This document shows positions 1 to 7,641 of a stretch of DNA of 16,211 nucleotides, piece after piece (positions within the stretch are counted from its first letter, which is position 1; each line of letters begins with the position of its first letter). Source of the stretch: JABMRP01 sp964444795 (lineage in GTDB: Bacteria; Planctomycetota; Planctomycetia; Pirellulales; Thermoguttaceae). Made by a program: the position numbers and the translations under genes. Location: contig CAYUIQ010000207.1 in NCBI GenBank assembly GCA_964444795.1, positions 1 to 16,211 on the forward strand, in the 5' to 3' direction. The notes beneath the pieces were generated by a model that saw only the letters and a program-made list of their open reading frames with translations, did not search any database and was not told the origin of the DNA.

Positions 1-199
1 AAAATACTGGATTCGCCCTTGCCACCTGGGTAGACTAGAGGTGGCGGCATTTCGCGTGAGAAAGTCCGTTGGCGGCTTCCTTGCGCGATGGGTTCGATCT
101 TGCGGGCGTTCCGCGCCGAATCGTCGCCGACCACAATCTTGTCGATTGTATGTTCCGGACATTGTTTCACATCACTGTTTTCTTCAAGGAGCTAGGACC

Positions 200-1492
200 A
201 TGAGACTGTTGATTGCAGGAGCCCCGATGGTTGTGTTGGCGGCCGTGGTGCTTATGTTGCCCTGTGTGGCGCAGGCGGATTTCATTGACAATTTCGACGG
301 CACCGAGTTCGACGCCCGGTGGGGCCTGGATATGCCCAATCCGGCCCTGGGAGATATTACCTTGGACACGGCAAATGATTGGGCGCATTTCCAGGCCTAC
401 GGCAATACCGACATGTGGGGCAGCCGCAACAACGCCCCGATCCTCTGGACCGACAGCCCCGCGGGGGACTTCTTTATTGAAACCCACGTGATGAGCCCCG
501 CTTCCCAGAACGGTTCGGTGGCCGGGCTGACCGTTTATGACAACGCCGACAACTCAAAGCCGAACTTCACGCTCGGGCTGGACCAGTGGGGTGGTCCACT
601 GGTCAAGCTGCAGGGACTTGGCAACAACAACCCGAACATCTCGACCTCCATACCCGGTGGCGAGGCGTGGCTGCGACTGGAGCTTTACCGGGACGGCAAC
701 TCCACCGGCCTCGACCGGTACGTAGCGCGATACAAGCTCGCCGAGGCAGATCCCTGGACGCCGCTAGCTGTTCTTGATCGTGACGTCGCCAACGCCCGGA
801 TGGGGTTGGTCATGAAAACCAGTGGCGCTGGCCGGACATCCGACTTCAGCTATGTCGCTTCTGGGGAGCCGCTACTTTCGCCCGAGCCGGGCGAATTGTG
901 GAGCGTCAACATTCGCGGTTCCGGAAGCAACGACACGCCCCAGGGCGTGGAGCAGGTCTATGGATACGGCAACATGTGGAACGACTTCACTGTCGCTCAT
1001 CACAGCGGAACCAGCACCAACCTGAGCCTCGATCTGGTCAACAGCGAAGGCGACGCCACCGCCGTCAAGTTCTCCGTCCTCGGCACCGTCTCGGGGTACA
1101 ACAATGGGGGCGACGCGTTGCGAAGCGACTACCTATTCGTCCGGGCAGGCAACGCCGATACACAAGTCGATTGGGAAATTAGCGGCTTGAGTCCCGGCGA
1201 GATCTACGAAATGTTTGCCTACGGTGGTCCCGGGCGCAGCATCGTGCTCACCGTGGATAACACGGCCGAGACCCTTACCGTGGGCACCACCGGTGCGCTG
1301 TTTGCCGACATTGAGGTGGATGTCGACGGCCTGATCACCGGCACCGCCGCCGGTCCAAACTCCGAAGGCAACTGGTCCGGTTTTCAACTTCGACAGGTCT
1401 CCGGCTCCGCCGTGCCCGAGCCGTCCACGTGGGTCCTGCTGGCCCTTGGCGGATTGGGATTCATCGGATTTGCTCGGCGGAAGCGGCGATAA
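200..1492 (+). CDS. PEP-CTERM sorting-domain exported protein (430 aa)
   Basis: This is a secreted or surface protein of unknown specific role. Residues 1-26 form a signal peptide (hydrophobic core, then CVAQA before DF). Residues about 28-200 (DNFDGTEFDARW at the start) resemble a concanavalin-like/DUF1349-type beta-sandwich, which is a tentative call. A second beta-rich domain (about 225-400) shares the pattern GYNN...GLSPGEIYEMFAYG with the next gene. The C terminus (405-430) is a typical PEP-CTERM tag: VPEPST, a hydrophobic helix, then ARRKRR. In this family the tag is recognised by an exosortase-type sorting system, and none is encoded in this window. I chose the ATG at 200 over the longer open frame from 41 because AAGGAG (186-191) lies 8 nt upstream and the signal peptide starts there. 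It is followed by a related gene 47 bp downstream. Confidence 0.88.
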   Translation: MRLLIAGAPMVVLAAVVLMLPCVAQADFIDNFDGTEFDARWGLDMPNPALGDITLDTANDWAHFQAYGNTDMWGSRNNAPILWTDSPAGDFFIETHVMSPASQNGSVAGLTVYDNADNSKPNFTLGLDQWGGPLVKLQGLGNNNPNISTSIPGGEAWLRLELYRDGNSTGLDRYVARYKLAEADPWTPLAVLDRDVANARMGLVMKTSGAGRTSDFSYVASGEPLLSPEPGELWSVNIRGSGSNDTPQGVEQVYGYGNMWNDFTVAHHSGTSTNLSLDLVNSEGDATAVKFSVLGTVSGYNNGGDALRSDYLFVRAGNADTQVDWEISGLSPGEIYEMFAYGGPGRSIVLTVDNTAETLTVGTTGALFADIEVDVDGLITGTAAGPNSEGNWSGFQLRQVSGSAVPEPSTWVLLALGGLGFIGFARRKRR

Positions 1493-1539
1493 CGACGCTA
1501 TTATCACTCAACCCTATTTAGCATCTCGGGAGATCAACG

Positions 1540-2865
1540 ATGAAACTCAGAACTCTGATGATGGTAGTTGTGCTTCTCGGCTCGGCAGTGAGCGCGCGGG
1601 GAGCGATGATCACGGCTGCGGGGACAATTCAGGACAACGCGGGCAACGAGATCAGCGAGTGGCGCACCGCGGCCACCGCAAAGACCCTCGACTCCGACGG
1701 CGACAACATTTACGGGTCCGACGCGAAGCTGTTCTACCGGGTGCTGGGCGACTACGGCAGCTACGTCCAGTACATCGCCTCGGAGACGCAGGTGGGCCCG
1801 TATGGCGGGTACGCGCTGGTGGACCATCCGAATGACACCTCGCCGGACACCCAGGTCCGCACGACGACCTCCGGGAACGTCGGCGCGGGGACTCTGCGGA
1901 ATATGTTCACCTTCGCGATCAATGGGACTCCGCCGGCGCTTGGTTTCCGCGTCGGCGTGGCGTTCGATGGTCTGGACGGCGCACAGTTCTCTCCCCAGGA
2001 GGTCCGCCTGACACAGACCACCGGGGGCAGCGCCAGCGCGTCGATCGACGTCGAGCCGTTCCGCAACAACACCCTCGACATGGCCTTCTTCGACGTCACG
2101 GACGCCGTAGTCGGTGATCGCTTCACCGTCCAGGGCGTCAGCGGGGCCGGCGGGTACGCCACCCATCAGATTGTCACGTGGGACGCCATAACGGCCCCGA
2201 TCCAGGACGGCGACGTGATCAAACTCGACTTCTCCGACGGCGGTGACGGCGACGGCGGCTCCCTGGCCGACTGGAACCAGACGACCAACGCCGTGGCGCC
2301 CATCCCGGCAGGCAGCGTCGTCCGCCACGGTGACGGTTCTGTCATCGCCGGCGTGGGGATCACATTCTCCGGTGGCGGCGGCGGCTACAACAACGACGGC
2401 GCCGCGGGCAACTGGCCAGGCACGGCCGACGATCCGTACTACATCCTTGCGGCCGATGACATCTATTTCGGCCCGGGCCCCCTGACCACGACATTCACCG
2501 GGCTGGATACGAGCCTGACCTACAACGTTCGGATCTCCAACCTGATCGGCAACAACGCCGGCGCAACGGAGTTGTTCACCGTAACCGACGGCGCGGGGAC
2601 CCAGACCTTGTCGGCCCTCCGCGGCGACAGGTGGGCCGCGGCCACACTGGAAGCCGGCGGCTCGGTGTTCACCGGGCTTAGCCCGGACGCCCTGGGCAAT
2701 CTCAGCGTGACCGTGCAAAACACAGCCGGCGGCGGCGGCTACTACCCCCAGAACGCGATCGTGCTGGAGGCCGTCGGCAGCGCCGTGCCCGAGCCGTCGA
2801 CGTGTATCCTGCTGGCCCTTGGCGGGTTGGGGTTCATCGGGTATGGCCGGCGGAAGCGGCGGTAA
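1540..2865 (+). CDS. PEP-CTERM sorting-domain exported protein (441 aa)
   Basis: This is a second exported PEP-CTERM protein. Residues 1-22 are a signal peptide (MKLRTLMMVVVLLGSAVSA). The N-terminal half (about 25-235) is a Gly/Asp/Thr-rich beta domain I do not recognise. The C-terminal half (about 255-410) contains a GGGYNNDG motif followed by a GLDTSLTYNVRI strand, the same order as in the preceding gene. The tail at 416-441 (VPEPSTCILLALGG, then RRKRR) is a PEP-CTERM tag. GGGAG at 1528-1532 gives a reasonable ribosome site for the ATG at 1540. The gene probably shares a transcript with its upstream neighbour. There is no catalytic motif visible, so an enzymatic function is not supported; a surface or matrix role is an inference from the tag. 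Confidence 0.88.
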   Translation: MKLRTLMMVVVLLGSAVSARGAMITAAGTIQDNAGNEISEWRTAATAKTLDSDGDNIYGSDAKLFYRVLGDYGSYVQYIASETQVGPYGGYALVDHPNDTSPDTQVRTTTSGNVGAGTLRNMFTFAINGTPPALGFRVGVAFDGLDGAQFSPQEVRLTQTTGGSASASIDVEPFRNNTLDMAFFDVTDAVVGDRFTVQGVSGAGGYATHQIVTWDAITAPIQDGDVIKLDFSDGGDGDGGSLADWNQTTNAVAPIPAGSVVRHGDGSVIAGVGITFSGGGGGYNNDGAAGNWPGTADDPYYILAADDIYFGPGPLTTTFTGLDTSLTYNVRISNLIGNNAGATELFTVTDGAGTQTLSALRGDRWAAATLEAGGSVFTGLSPDALGNLSVTVQNTAGGGGYYPQNAIVLEAVGSAVPEPSTCILLALGGLGFIGYGRRKRR

Positions 2866-2901
2866 CGACGTCGTTTCGCCGTTACAAACATGTTTGAAAT
2901 T

Positions 2902-2977
2902 CGTACGAGGGCCTTCCAAAGCCGTCGATTCCTCTCCCGTACGTCGGAATTCGACGGGCTGGGAAGCCCATCGTACG
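2902..2977 (+). repeat. Imperfect hairpin between PEP-CTERM gene and lipoprotein gene
   Basis: The arms at 2902-2932 and 2946-2977 are inverted copies with a few mismatches and small gaps, around a 13-nt loop (2933-2945). It starts 37 bp after the stop of the PEP-CTERM gene. There is no T-run after it, so it is either a weak terminator or a repeat-type palindrome like the others in this window. Confidence 0.5.
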
Positions 2978-3029
2978 TTGATCCCCGGCGATTGGGCCGG
3001 GGCGAGCGTGTGAACCGAGGAGAGAGGCC

Positions 3030-3476
3030 ATGTCTTTGCCGTGGCGCGGGGTGCGCCCACTGATCGTCGTCTGTACGATGCTACTGGCCGGGTGCGGCGG
3101 GCAAGAGAATCCGTTCGACACGGTCCCCATCAGCGGCACCGTGACCTACGCCGACGGGTCGCCGATCGACGCCGCCGTGGTCATCGTCAAGTTGTACCCA
3201 CAGGACGTGACCCCGGTGGGTGAAAAGTTTCCCCGCGAGGCGGAAACGCAGCTCGCGCCCGACGGCACGTTTGCCAATATCATCACCGCCGGGTTCGGCG
3301 ACAGGGTGATCGTCGGGCGACACAAGGTGGTCGTCGAGGCGTATAACGAGAATTCCACGCCGCGTCCCGAGGCCATCGCCGCGGTTTACGGCAATCCCCA
3401 GCAGACGCCGCTGGAGGTGACCGTCACGGCCGACGGCGAAAACGTCTTCCCTCTGACCGTGGAGAAGGGGCCATGA
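3030..3476 (+). CDS. Small lipoprotein with carboxypeptidase-regulatory-like fold (148 aa)
   Basis: This is a predicted lipoprotein. A signal peptide with the lipobox LLAGC places the lipidated cysteine at residue 22. The remaining domain begins VPISGTVTYADGSPI, the usual first strand of carboxypeptidase-regulatory-like (transthyretin-like) beta-sandwich domains, and ends with the strand DGENVFPLTVEKGP. Such lipoproteins are very common in planctomycetes directly beside DUF1559 genes, as here. GAGGAGAG lies just upstream of the ATG at 3030. The stop overlaps the ATG of the next gene (ATGA at 3473-3476), so the two are probably translationally coupled. The specific ligand or partner is unknown. 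Confidence 0.85.
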   Translation: MSLPWRGVRPLIVVCTMLLAGCGGQENPFDTVPISGTVTYADGSPIDAAVVIVKLYPQDVTPVGEKFPREAETQLAPDGTFANIITAGFGDRVIVGRHKVVVEAYNENSTPRPEAIAAVYGNPQQTPLEVTVTADGENVFPLTVEKGP

Positions 3477-4849
3477 ATCGGCCAACCGCAGACGGGAGTG
3501 AAAAAGAGGGACTGGCTCCGAGCCCGAAACGGGTCGAACTCCCGCCAGAACGGTTGCCGCGAGGTGCCTGTCCCCCTTTTTCACGGTTCATCTCCAAATT
3601 CCGCGATGCTTCTGCGGGCTCCGACATGACACAGCGGCAGAGTACGGGTTCCTCTTCTCTGTTCGTGTCGTCGGATCAGAGAAGAGGAACCCGTACTTCC
3701 GGCGACACGATCATCCCGGAAATGGGAGATGGACTTTTTTCACGGTGCGCTCCAGTGGCCCGTCCGAAAAAGGGGACAGGCACCGTCGGCAGACGCCCCA
3801 ACTTCTTCAAGACCGGGCTCTCGACGGAGCCAGTCCCCCTTTTCGGACTCGATAATCGACGACGTCGCGCCTTTACGCTGGTCGAACTGCTGGTCGTGAT
3901 CGCCATCATCGGCATCCTTATCGGGCTGCTCTTGCCGGCCGTGCAAGCGGTGCGCGAGGCGGCCCGGCGGACCCAGTGCCAGAACAACCTGGCCCAGTTG
4001 GGCAAGGCGGCACTGCACCACGAAGAGGCACACGGCTTCTTTCCCAGCAACGGCTGGGGATGGATGTGGACCGGCGACAGCGCTCGCGGGTTCGGCAAAC
4101 GCCAGCCGGGTGGGTGGATCTACCATCTTCTGCCCTACATCGAACAGGAGGCCCTACACAAACTGCCCTACGGCAATACCGACAACCCCACCACGGCCAA
4201 CAAGGACGCCGCCGCCGACATGCTCCGCACGCCCGTGGGCACGCTCTATTGTCCCAGTCGCCGCCGGACCGCCGCGTATCTCTTCCACAAGCCGAGTTCC
4301 GAAACGCCCCACAACTCCAACTGGGGCTCCGGCGTCTCGGGCGTCGCCAAGACCGACTACGCCGTCAACGCCGGCGGCTACAACAACGGGGCCGGAGCGT
4401 GTGACACGCCCGGCCCGTCGAATGTCGTCGAGGATAACTACGTCGGTACCTGCCAAAACATGAGCGGCATCTCGTTCCAGCGCAGCGAGATCACCATGGG
4501 CGAGGTGAAGGACGGCTCGACCAACACGTATCTGGCCGGCGAGAAGTTTCTCAACGCCGATCTCTACACGGCCGGCACCCCCTGGGCCGATAACGGACCG
4601 GCCTACACGGGTCACGACAAGGACATCATGCGCATGGCCACGCGCAACTATCTACCCTTGATGGACCAGGACAGCGGCGGCAACCTGGGCTATAAATGGC
4701 CCAATTTCGGCAGCGCCCACGCCGCCGGCTGGAACGTCGTCCTCTGCGACGGCTCCGTCCGCACGATGGGCTATTGGCTCGACCCGGAAATCCACCACCG
4801 CCTCGGCAACCGGGCCGATTATCAGGTGATCGATTTCAGTAAGCTCTGA
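3473..4849 (+). CDS. DUF1559 prepilin-like protein with 133-aa repeat-derived leader (458 aa)
   Basis: This is a type II secretion/type IV pilus pseudopilin-like protein of the planctomycete DUF1559 family. The prepilin site is RRRRA/FTLVELLVV, with F at residue 134 and the conserved Glu (+5) at residue 138, followed by a hydrophobic helix and LLPAVQAVREAARR. Near the C terminus the motif H-x9-DG (HAAGWNVVLCDG) is the TIGR-type processing-associated signature. From F134 to the stop is 325 residues, a normal length for the family. The unusual part is residues 1-133: family members usually carry a short basic leader. Here the leader is encoded by two inverted palindromic elements (3498-3584, 3763-3847) and a perfect 21-bp inverted repeat. 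The ATG at 3473 overlaps the lipoprotein stop and is the likely ancestral start. The only other late in-frame ATG is at 3722, with no good ribosome site. No start lies between there and the prepilin site. Confidence 0.85.
   Translation: MNRPTADGSEKEGLAPSPKRVELPPERLPRGACPPFSRFISKFRDASAGSDMTQRQSTGSSSLFVSSDQRRGTRTSGDTIIPEMGDGLFSRCAPVARPKKGTGTVGRRPNFFKTGLSTEPVPLFGLDNRRRRAFTLVELLVVIAIIGILIGLLLPAVQAVREAARRTQCQNNLAQLGKAALHHEEAHGFFPSNGWGWMWTGDSARGFGKRQPGGWIYHLLPYIEQEALHKLPYGNTDNPTTANKDAAADMLRTPVGTLYCPSRRRTAAYLFHKPSSETPHNSNWGSGVSGVAKTDYAVNAGGYNNGAGACDTPGPSNVVEDNYVGTCQNMSGISFQRSEITMGEVKDGSTNTYLAGEKFLNADLYTAGTPWADNGPAYTGHDKDIMRMATRNYLPLMDQDSGGNLGYKWPNFGSAHAAGWNVVLCDGSVRTMGYWLDPEIHHRLGNRADYQVIDFSKL
3498..3584. 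repeat. Palindromic REP-like element, copy 1 (inside DUF1559 5' end)
   Basis: This is an 87-bp element with perfect 9-bp terminal inverted repeats (GTGAAAAAG / CTTTTTCAC). The ends are related over 22 bp with three mismatches: the left reads GGGACTGGCTCC and the right, reverse-complemented, GGGACAGGCACC. Copy 2 at 3763-3847 carries the same two half-site variants in the opposite orientation. The element is read through in frame. Confidence 0.75.
3641..3697. repeat. Perfect 21-bp inverted repeat within DUF1559 leader
   Basis: Arms 3641-3661 and 3677-3697 are exact reverse complements; the left arm begins AGTACGGGTTCCTCTTCTCT. The loop is 15 nt. It lies between the two REP-like elements and is translated in frame. 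The perfect symmetry suggests a recent insertion or active maintenance. Confidence 0.85.
3763..3847. repeat. Palindromic REP-like element, copy 2 (opposite orientation)
   Basis: This 85-bp element has 22-bp imperfect inverted ends (3763-3784 and 3826-3847) with three mismatches, again pairing a GGGACAGGCACC half with a GGGACTGGCTCC half. The two half-sites are in the reverse order to copy 1. It ends about 25 bp before the prepilin cleavage codons. Confidence 0.75.
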
Positions 4850-4933
4850 GTTTGGCCCCCTTGCCAAACGGGCGAGCATTTGCTGAAATGCGCCCAGCCG
4901 CGTTTCAACGTTTGCCAGACGGGGAGAAAACCG

Positions 4934-6043
4934 ATGATCGTAGGCGTGCCGCGGGAGATCAAGGGCGACGAGTATCGCGTGGGCATGTTGCCGGTCGGGG
5001 TCGAGGAACTCCGCCGCGCCGGACATCGGGTGATCGTCGAGGCCGGCGCGGGGCTCGGTTCCGGGTTGCCCGACCACGATTACCTGCGCCACGGCGCCGA
5101 GATGGTCTCCTCGGGTGAGGAAATCTATGAGCAGGCCGAACTCGTGGTCAAGGTCAAAGAGCCGCAGCCGGAAGAATTGCCCTACTTGCGCAAGGGCCTG
5201 AGCCTCTTCACCTATCTGCACTTCGCCGCCGATCGCGGGCTGACCGAGGCCGTGTTGAACTCCGGATGCAATGCGCTGGCCTATGAAACGCTGCGCGACG
5301 ACGCCGGGCGCCTGCCCCTGTTGACGCCGATGAGCGAAGTGGCCGGTCGCATGAGCATTCAGGAAGGGGCCAAGTATCTCGAACGCCCGCAGATGGGGCG
5401 AGGAATCCTGCTCGGCGGCGTGCCGGGGGTCGAGCCGGCCCATATCGCCACGCTCGGCGGAGGCGTGGTCGGAGCCAACGCGGCCAAGGTGGCCGCCGGA
5501 TTCGGGGCCAGTGTCTCCCTGCTGGACGTCAACATGGACCGGCTACGGTATCTCGACGATGTCATGCCCGCCAATGTGACCGTACTGTTTAGCGACCGGC
5601 ACACGATTCGCCGCGAACTTCGCCGGGCCGATTTGGTCATCGGGTCGGTGTTGATCCCGGGTGCGAAGGCCCCGCAACTCGTCGAGCCCGAAGACTTGAA
5701 CCTGATGAAGCCGGGCAGCGTGATCATCGATGTGGCCATCGATCAGGGCGGGTGCGTGGCCACCAGCCGGCCAACCTCGCACGCCGAGCCGACCTTTATC
5801 GTCGACGACGTGGTCCACTACTGCGTGACCAACATGCCCGGCGCGGTTGGCCGGACCAGCACGTTTGCCCTGTGCAACGTGACGCTGCCCTGGGTGCTGC
5901 AGATTGTCAATCGCGGCCTGCCGCAAGCGGCCGAGCAGGTTCCGCCCATCGCCCATGCGGTGAACATCTACGAGGGCGAAGTGACCAACGAGCCGGTGGC
6001 CGAGACGTTCGGCCTGCCGTACAGTCGGCGATTCGCCAGGTGA
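4934..6043 (+). CDS. ald: Alanine dehydrogenase (369 aa)
   Basis: This cytoplasmic enzyme reversibly deaminates L-alanine to pyruvate and ammonia using NAD. The length matches the family (about 370 aa). The N terminus MIVGVPREIKGDEYRV carries the substrate Arg15. Lys75 (VKVKEP) and His96 (FTYLHFA) are the expected substrate-binding and catalytic residues. The NAD-binding Rossmann motif GGGVVG is at 175-180 with Asp198 at the end of the second strand (LLDVN). Asp270 (VAIDQGG) and Asn300-Met301 (HYCVTNMPGAV) are also in place. No key residue is missing. GGGGAG at 4921-4926 sits 7 nt before the ATG at 4934; the longer open frame from 4880 is rejected on that basis and on family length. It appears to be a single-gene unit unrelated to the surface-protein genes around it. 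Confidence 0.97.
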   Translation: MIVGVPREIKGDEYRVGMLPVGVEELRRAGHRVIVEAGAGLGSGLPDHDYLRHGAEMVSSGEEIYEQAELVVKVKEPQPEELPYLRKGLSLFTYLHFAADRGLTEAVLNSGCNALAYETLRDDAGRLPLLTPMSEVAGRMSIQEGAKYLERPQMGRGILLGGVPGVEPAHIATLGGGVVGANAAKVAAGFGASVSLLDVNMDRLRYLDDVMPANVTVLFSDRHTIRRELRRADLVIGSVLIPGAKAPQLVEPEDLNLMKPGSVIIDVAIDQGGCVATSRPTSHAEPTFIVDDVVHYCVTNMPGAVGRTSTFALCNVTLPWVLQIVNRGLPQAAEQVPPIAHAVNIYEGEVTNEPVAETFGLPYSRRFAR

Positions 6044-6158
6044 ATGGCAACTTCCGCGGCTCCAAGTTCCGCCCCTCGAACCGATCTGGAACGACCGAAC
6101 AAGAGCGCGTTGCCGGCCGTAGTTCAACCGGAACCGATGGGGGTGGGGAGAACCGCTC

Positions 6159-6187
6159 TTGACCCATCGGCTGCTGCGTGCTATTGA
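6159..6187 (+). promoter_or_regulatory. Weak sigma70-like promoter candidate
   Basis: TTGACC (6159-6164) is followed after 17 bp by TATTGA (6182-6187). The -35 is good but the -10 matches only three of six consensus bases. It would drive the barrel-protein gene starting at 6288. The rest of the 244-base gap (6044-6287) holds no gene; an 8-bp inverted repeat CAAGAGCG/CGCTCTTG at 6100-6107 and 6154-6161 is the only other structure I see. Confidence 0.22.
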
Positions 6188-6287
6188 AGGCACCCCTTGA
6201 GGTAATCTCATCTTGGGCGTCCGCCCATTGACTGTCCGTCTCCTCCTCGCTGGCTATCCCATTTCACATTCCGACGAGGGAATCCTG

Positions 6288-7571
6288 GTGAAACCCGCAA
6301 GATTGGCGGTACTGGTTGTCGGCTTTGCGCTGTGGGGGGGCAGTTCGGCGGCGTTGGCCCAACGAATGCAATTTGGGGCGCCGGTTGCCGAGCCAACGCC
6401 CGCAGCCGCGCCAACGAGCATCGGCAGCACGGGCTCGGCCCCCCAGTTTAGCGATCCGCGAACCATTCTGCCGCCGCAGGGCACGGTTGGAGGCACGGGA
6501 TCTCCGTATGCGGCAGCCCCGCTGGACCCCTCAATGGCTCAGCCTAACCTTCTTCCGGGGGGTGCGGCTCCACTGACTCCAGGCATGGGTGCGGCAGGCG
6601 TGGCCCCCGGACAGAGCTATGCCAACCCCTCCCCATACGCCACGCTTGAGGGCACGGTCCAGCCGGTTCCCTTTGATCCCTATGGTGGCGGAACGCAACC
6701 GCAGTCGATCTACGGGCAGGACCCGAATTATGGCGGCTGCTTCTCGACCGCGCCGTTCGCCACGGCACAGAAGTTTCTCCACGAAATCCGCTTCGACTAT
6801 CACTTCCTCACCAACGGAGGCGATCAGCCGTTTGGAACCAACGATATCGAGTTGACCAGTACGTTTGCCGTTCCGTTGCTGGCCCGGCTGAAGGATCCGT
6901 TGTTGATTACTCCCGGATTCGCCATTCATTACTGGAACGGCCCGGACGTTTCGCCGGCGGCCCCTGCGGCCACTGCCGATTTGCCGCCATACGTGTTCGA
7001 TACGTATCTCGATTTGGCCTGGAATCCGAAAATCCACGGCGCGCTGGGTGCGGAGTTGGGGTTTCGAGTCGGCGTCTTCTCGGACTTTGGCAAGATCGAT
7101 CACAATAGCATTCGCTATATGGGGCACGGGGTGGCCGTCATCAGTCTGTTTCCCAGCACGCAATTGAAACTGGGCATGGTCTATCTCGACCGCAACCGGA
7201 TCAAACTGCTGCCCGTCATCGGCATGGTGTGGAGTCCCAGCAGCGACGTGGAATTCGAACTCGTCTTCCCATATCCCAAGGTTGCCAAACGCTTCGCGAT
7301 CGTGGGCGACGCCGAGTGGTGGTGGCATGTGCGGGGTGAATATGGGGGAGGCAAATGGGCGCTGGAGCGGGCCGGAGGGTTTCGCGATTCGGTCGACTAC
7401 AACGATCTGCGCGTGGCCCTGGGCCTGGAATTTCGCCGGCCCATGAAACGTCTCAACGCTCTGGTGGAAATCGGCCTGGCGTTCGATCGCGAGATCGTCT
7501 ACGCCCAGAGCGCGACCCCCACGTATTACCCCAGCAATACGATGTTCCTGCGCGCCGGTTTCTGGTATTAG
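6288..7571 (+). CDS. Outer-membrane beta-barrel protein, DUF6268-like (427 aa)
   Basis: This is a predicted outer-membrane protein. A signal peptide (residues 1-24, ending SSAALA before QRMQ) is followed by a Pro/Ala/Gly/Gln-rich linker to about residue 155. From about 160 the sequence is a series of alternating amphipathic strands ending in RAGFWY; a terminal aromatic residue is typical of BAM-inserted barrels. Segments such as LLITPGFAIHYWNGP, GVFSDFGKID, VYLDRNRIKLLPVIGMVW and FELVFPYPK align with the next gene, so the two are paralogues. Membership in the DUF6268 outer-membrane family is a recollection-based, tentative call. I chose the GTG at 6288 (GAGGG 7 nt upstream, signal peptide begins there) over a TTG at 6213. 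The transported or bound substrate is unknown. Confidence 0.78.
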   Translation: MKPARLAVLVVGFALWGGSSAALAQRMQFGAPVAEPTPAAAPTSIGSTGSAPQFSDPRTILPPQGTVGGTGSPYAAAPLDPSMAQPNLLPGGAAPLTPGMGAAGVAPGQSYANPSPYATLEGTVQPVPFDPYGGGTQPQSIYGQDPNYGGCFSTAPFATAQKFLHEIRFDYHFLTNGGDQPFGTNDIELTSTFAVPLLARLKDPLLITPGFAIHYWNGPDVSPAAPAATADLPPYVFDTYLDLAWNPKIHGALGAELGFRVGVFSDFGKIDHNSIRYMGHGVAVISLFPSTQLKLGMVYLDRNRIKLLPVIGMVWSPSSDVEFELVFPYPKVAKRFAIVGDAEWWWHVRGEYGGGKWALERAGGFRDSVDYNDLRVALGLEFRRPMKRLNALVEIGLAFDREIVYAQSATPTYYPSNTMFLRAGFWY

Positions 7572-7641
7572 AGCCTTTTGAAACGACAACTCCCGTCGCC
7601 AGACGATCACCGATCAGGATTACCCAGGATTGGACCGTTTC

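Noticed and set aside
2885..2896. 12-bp perfect palindrome CAAACATGTTTG as an operator
   Set aside because: Palindromes of this length are expected a few times by chance in 16 kb, and no promoter was seen beside it.
1534..3060. 508-aa open frame on the minus strand
   Set aside because: It is antisense to the second PEP-CTERM gene, with shadow-type composition and no start signal.
3498..3847. CRISPR-like array
   Set aside because: There are only two copies, in opposite orientation, each with internal inverted symmetry; there are no regular direct repeats, spacers or cas genes.
4850..4869. Hairpin GTTTGGC/GCCAAAC after the DUF1559 gene as a terminator
   Set aside because: The stem is only 7 bp with no T-run; too weak to call.
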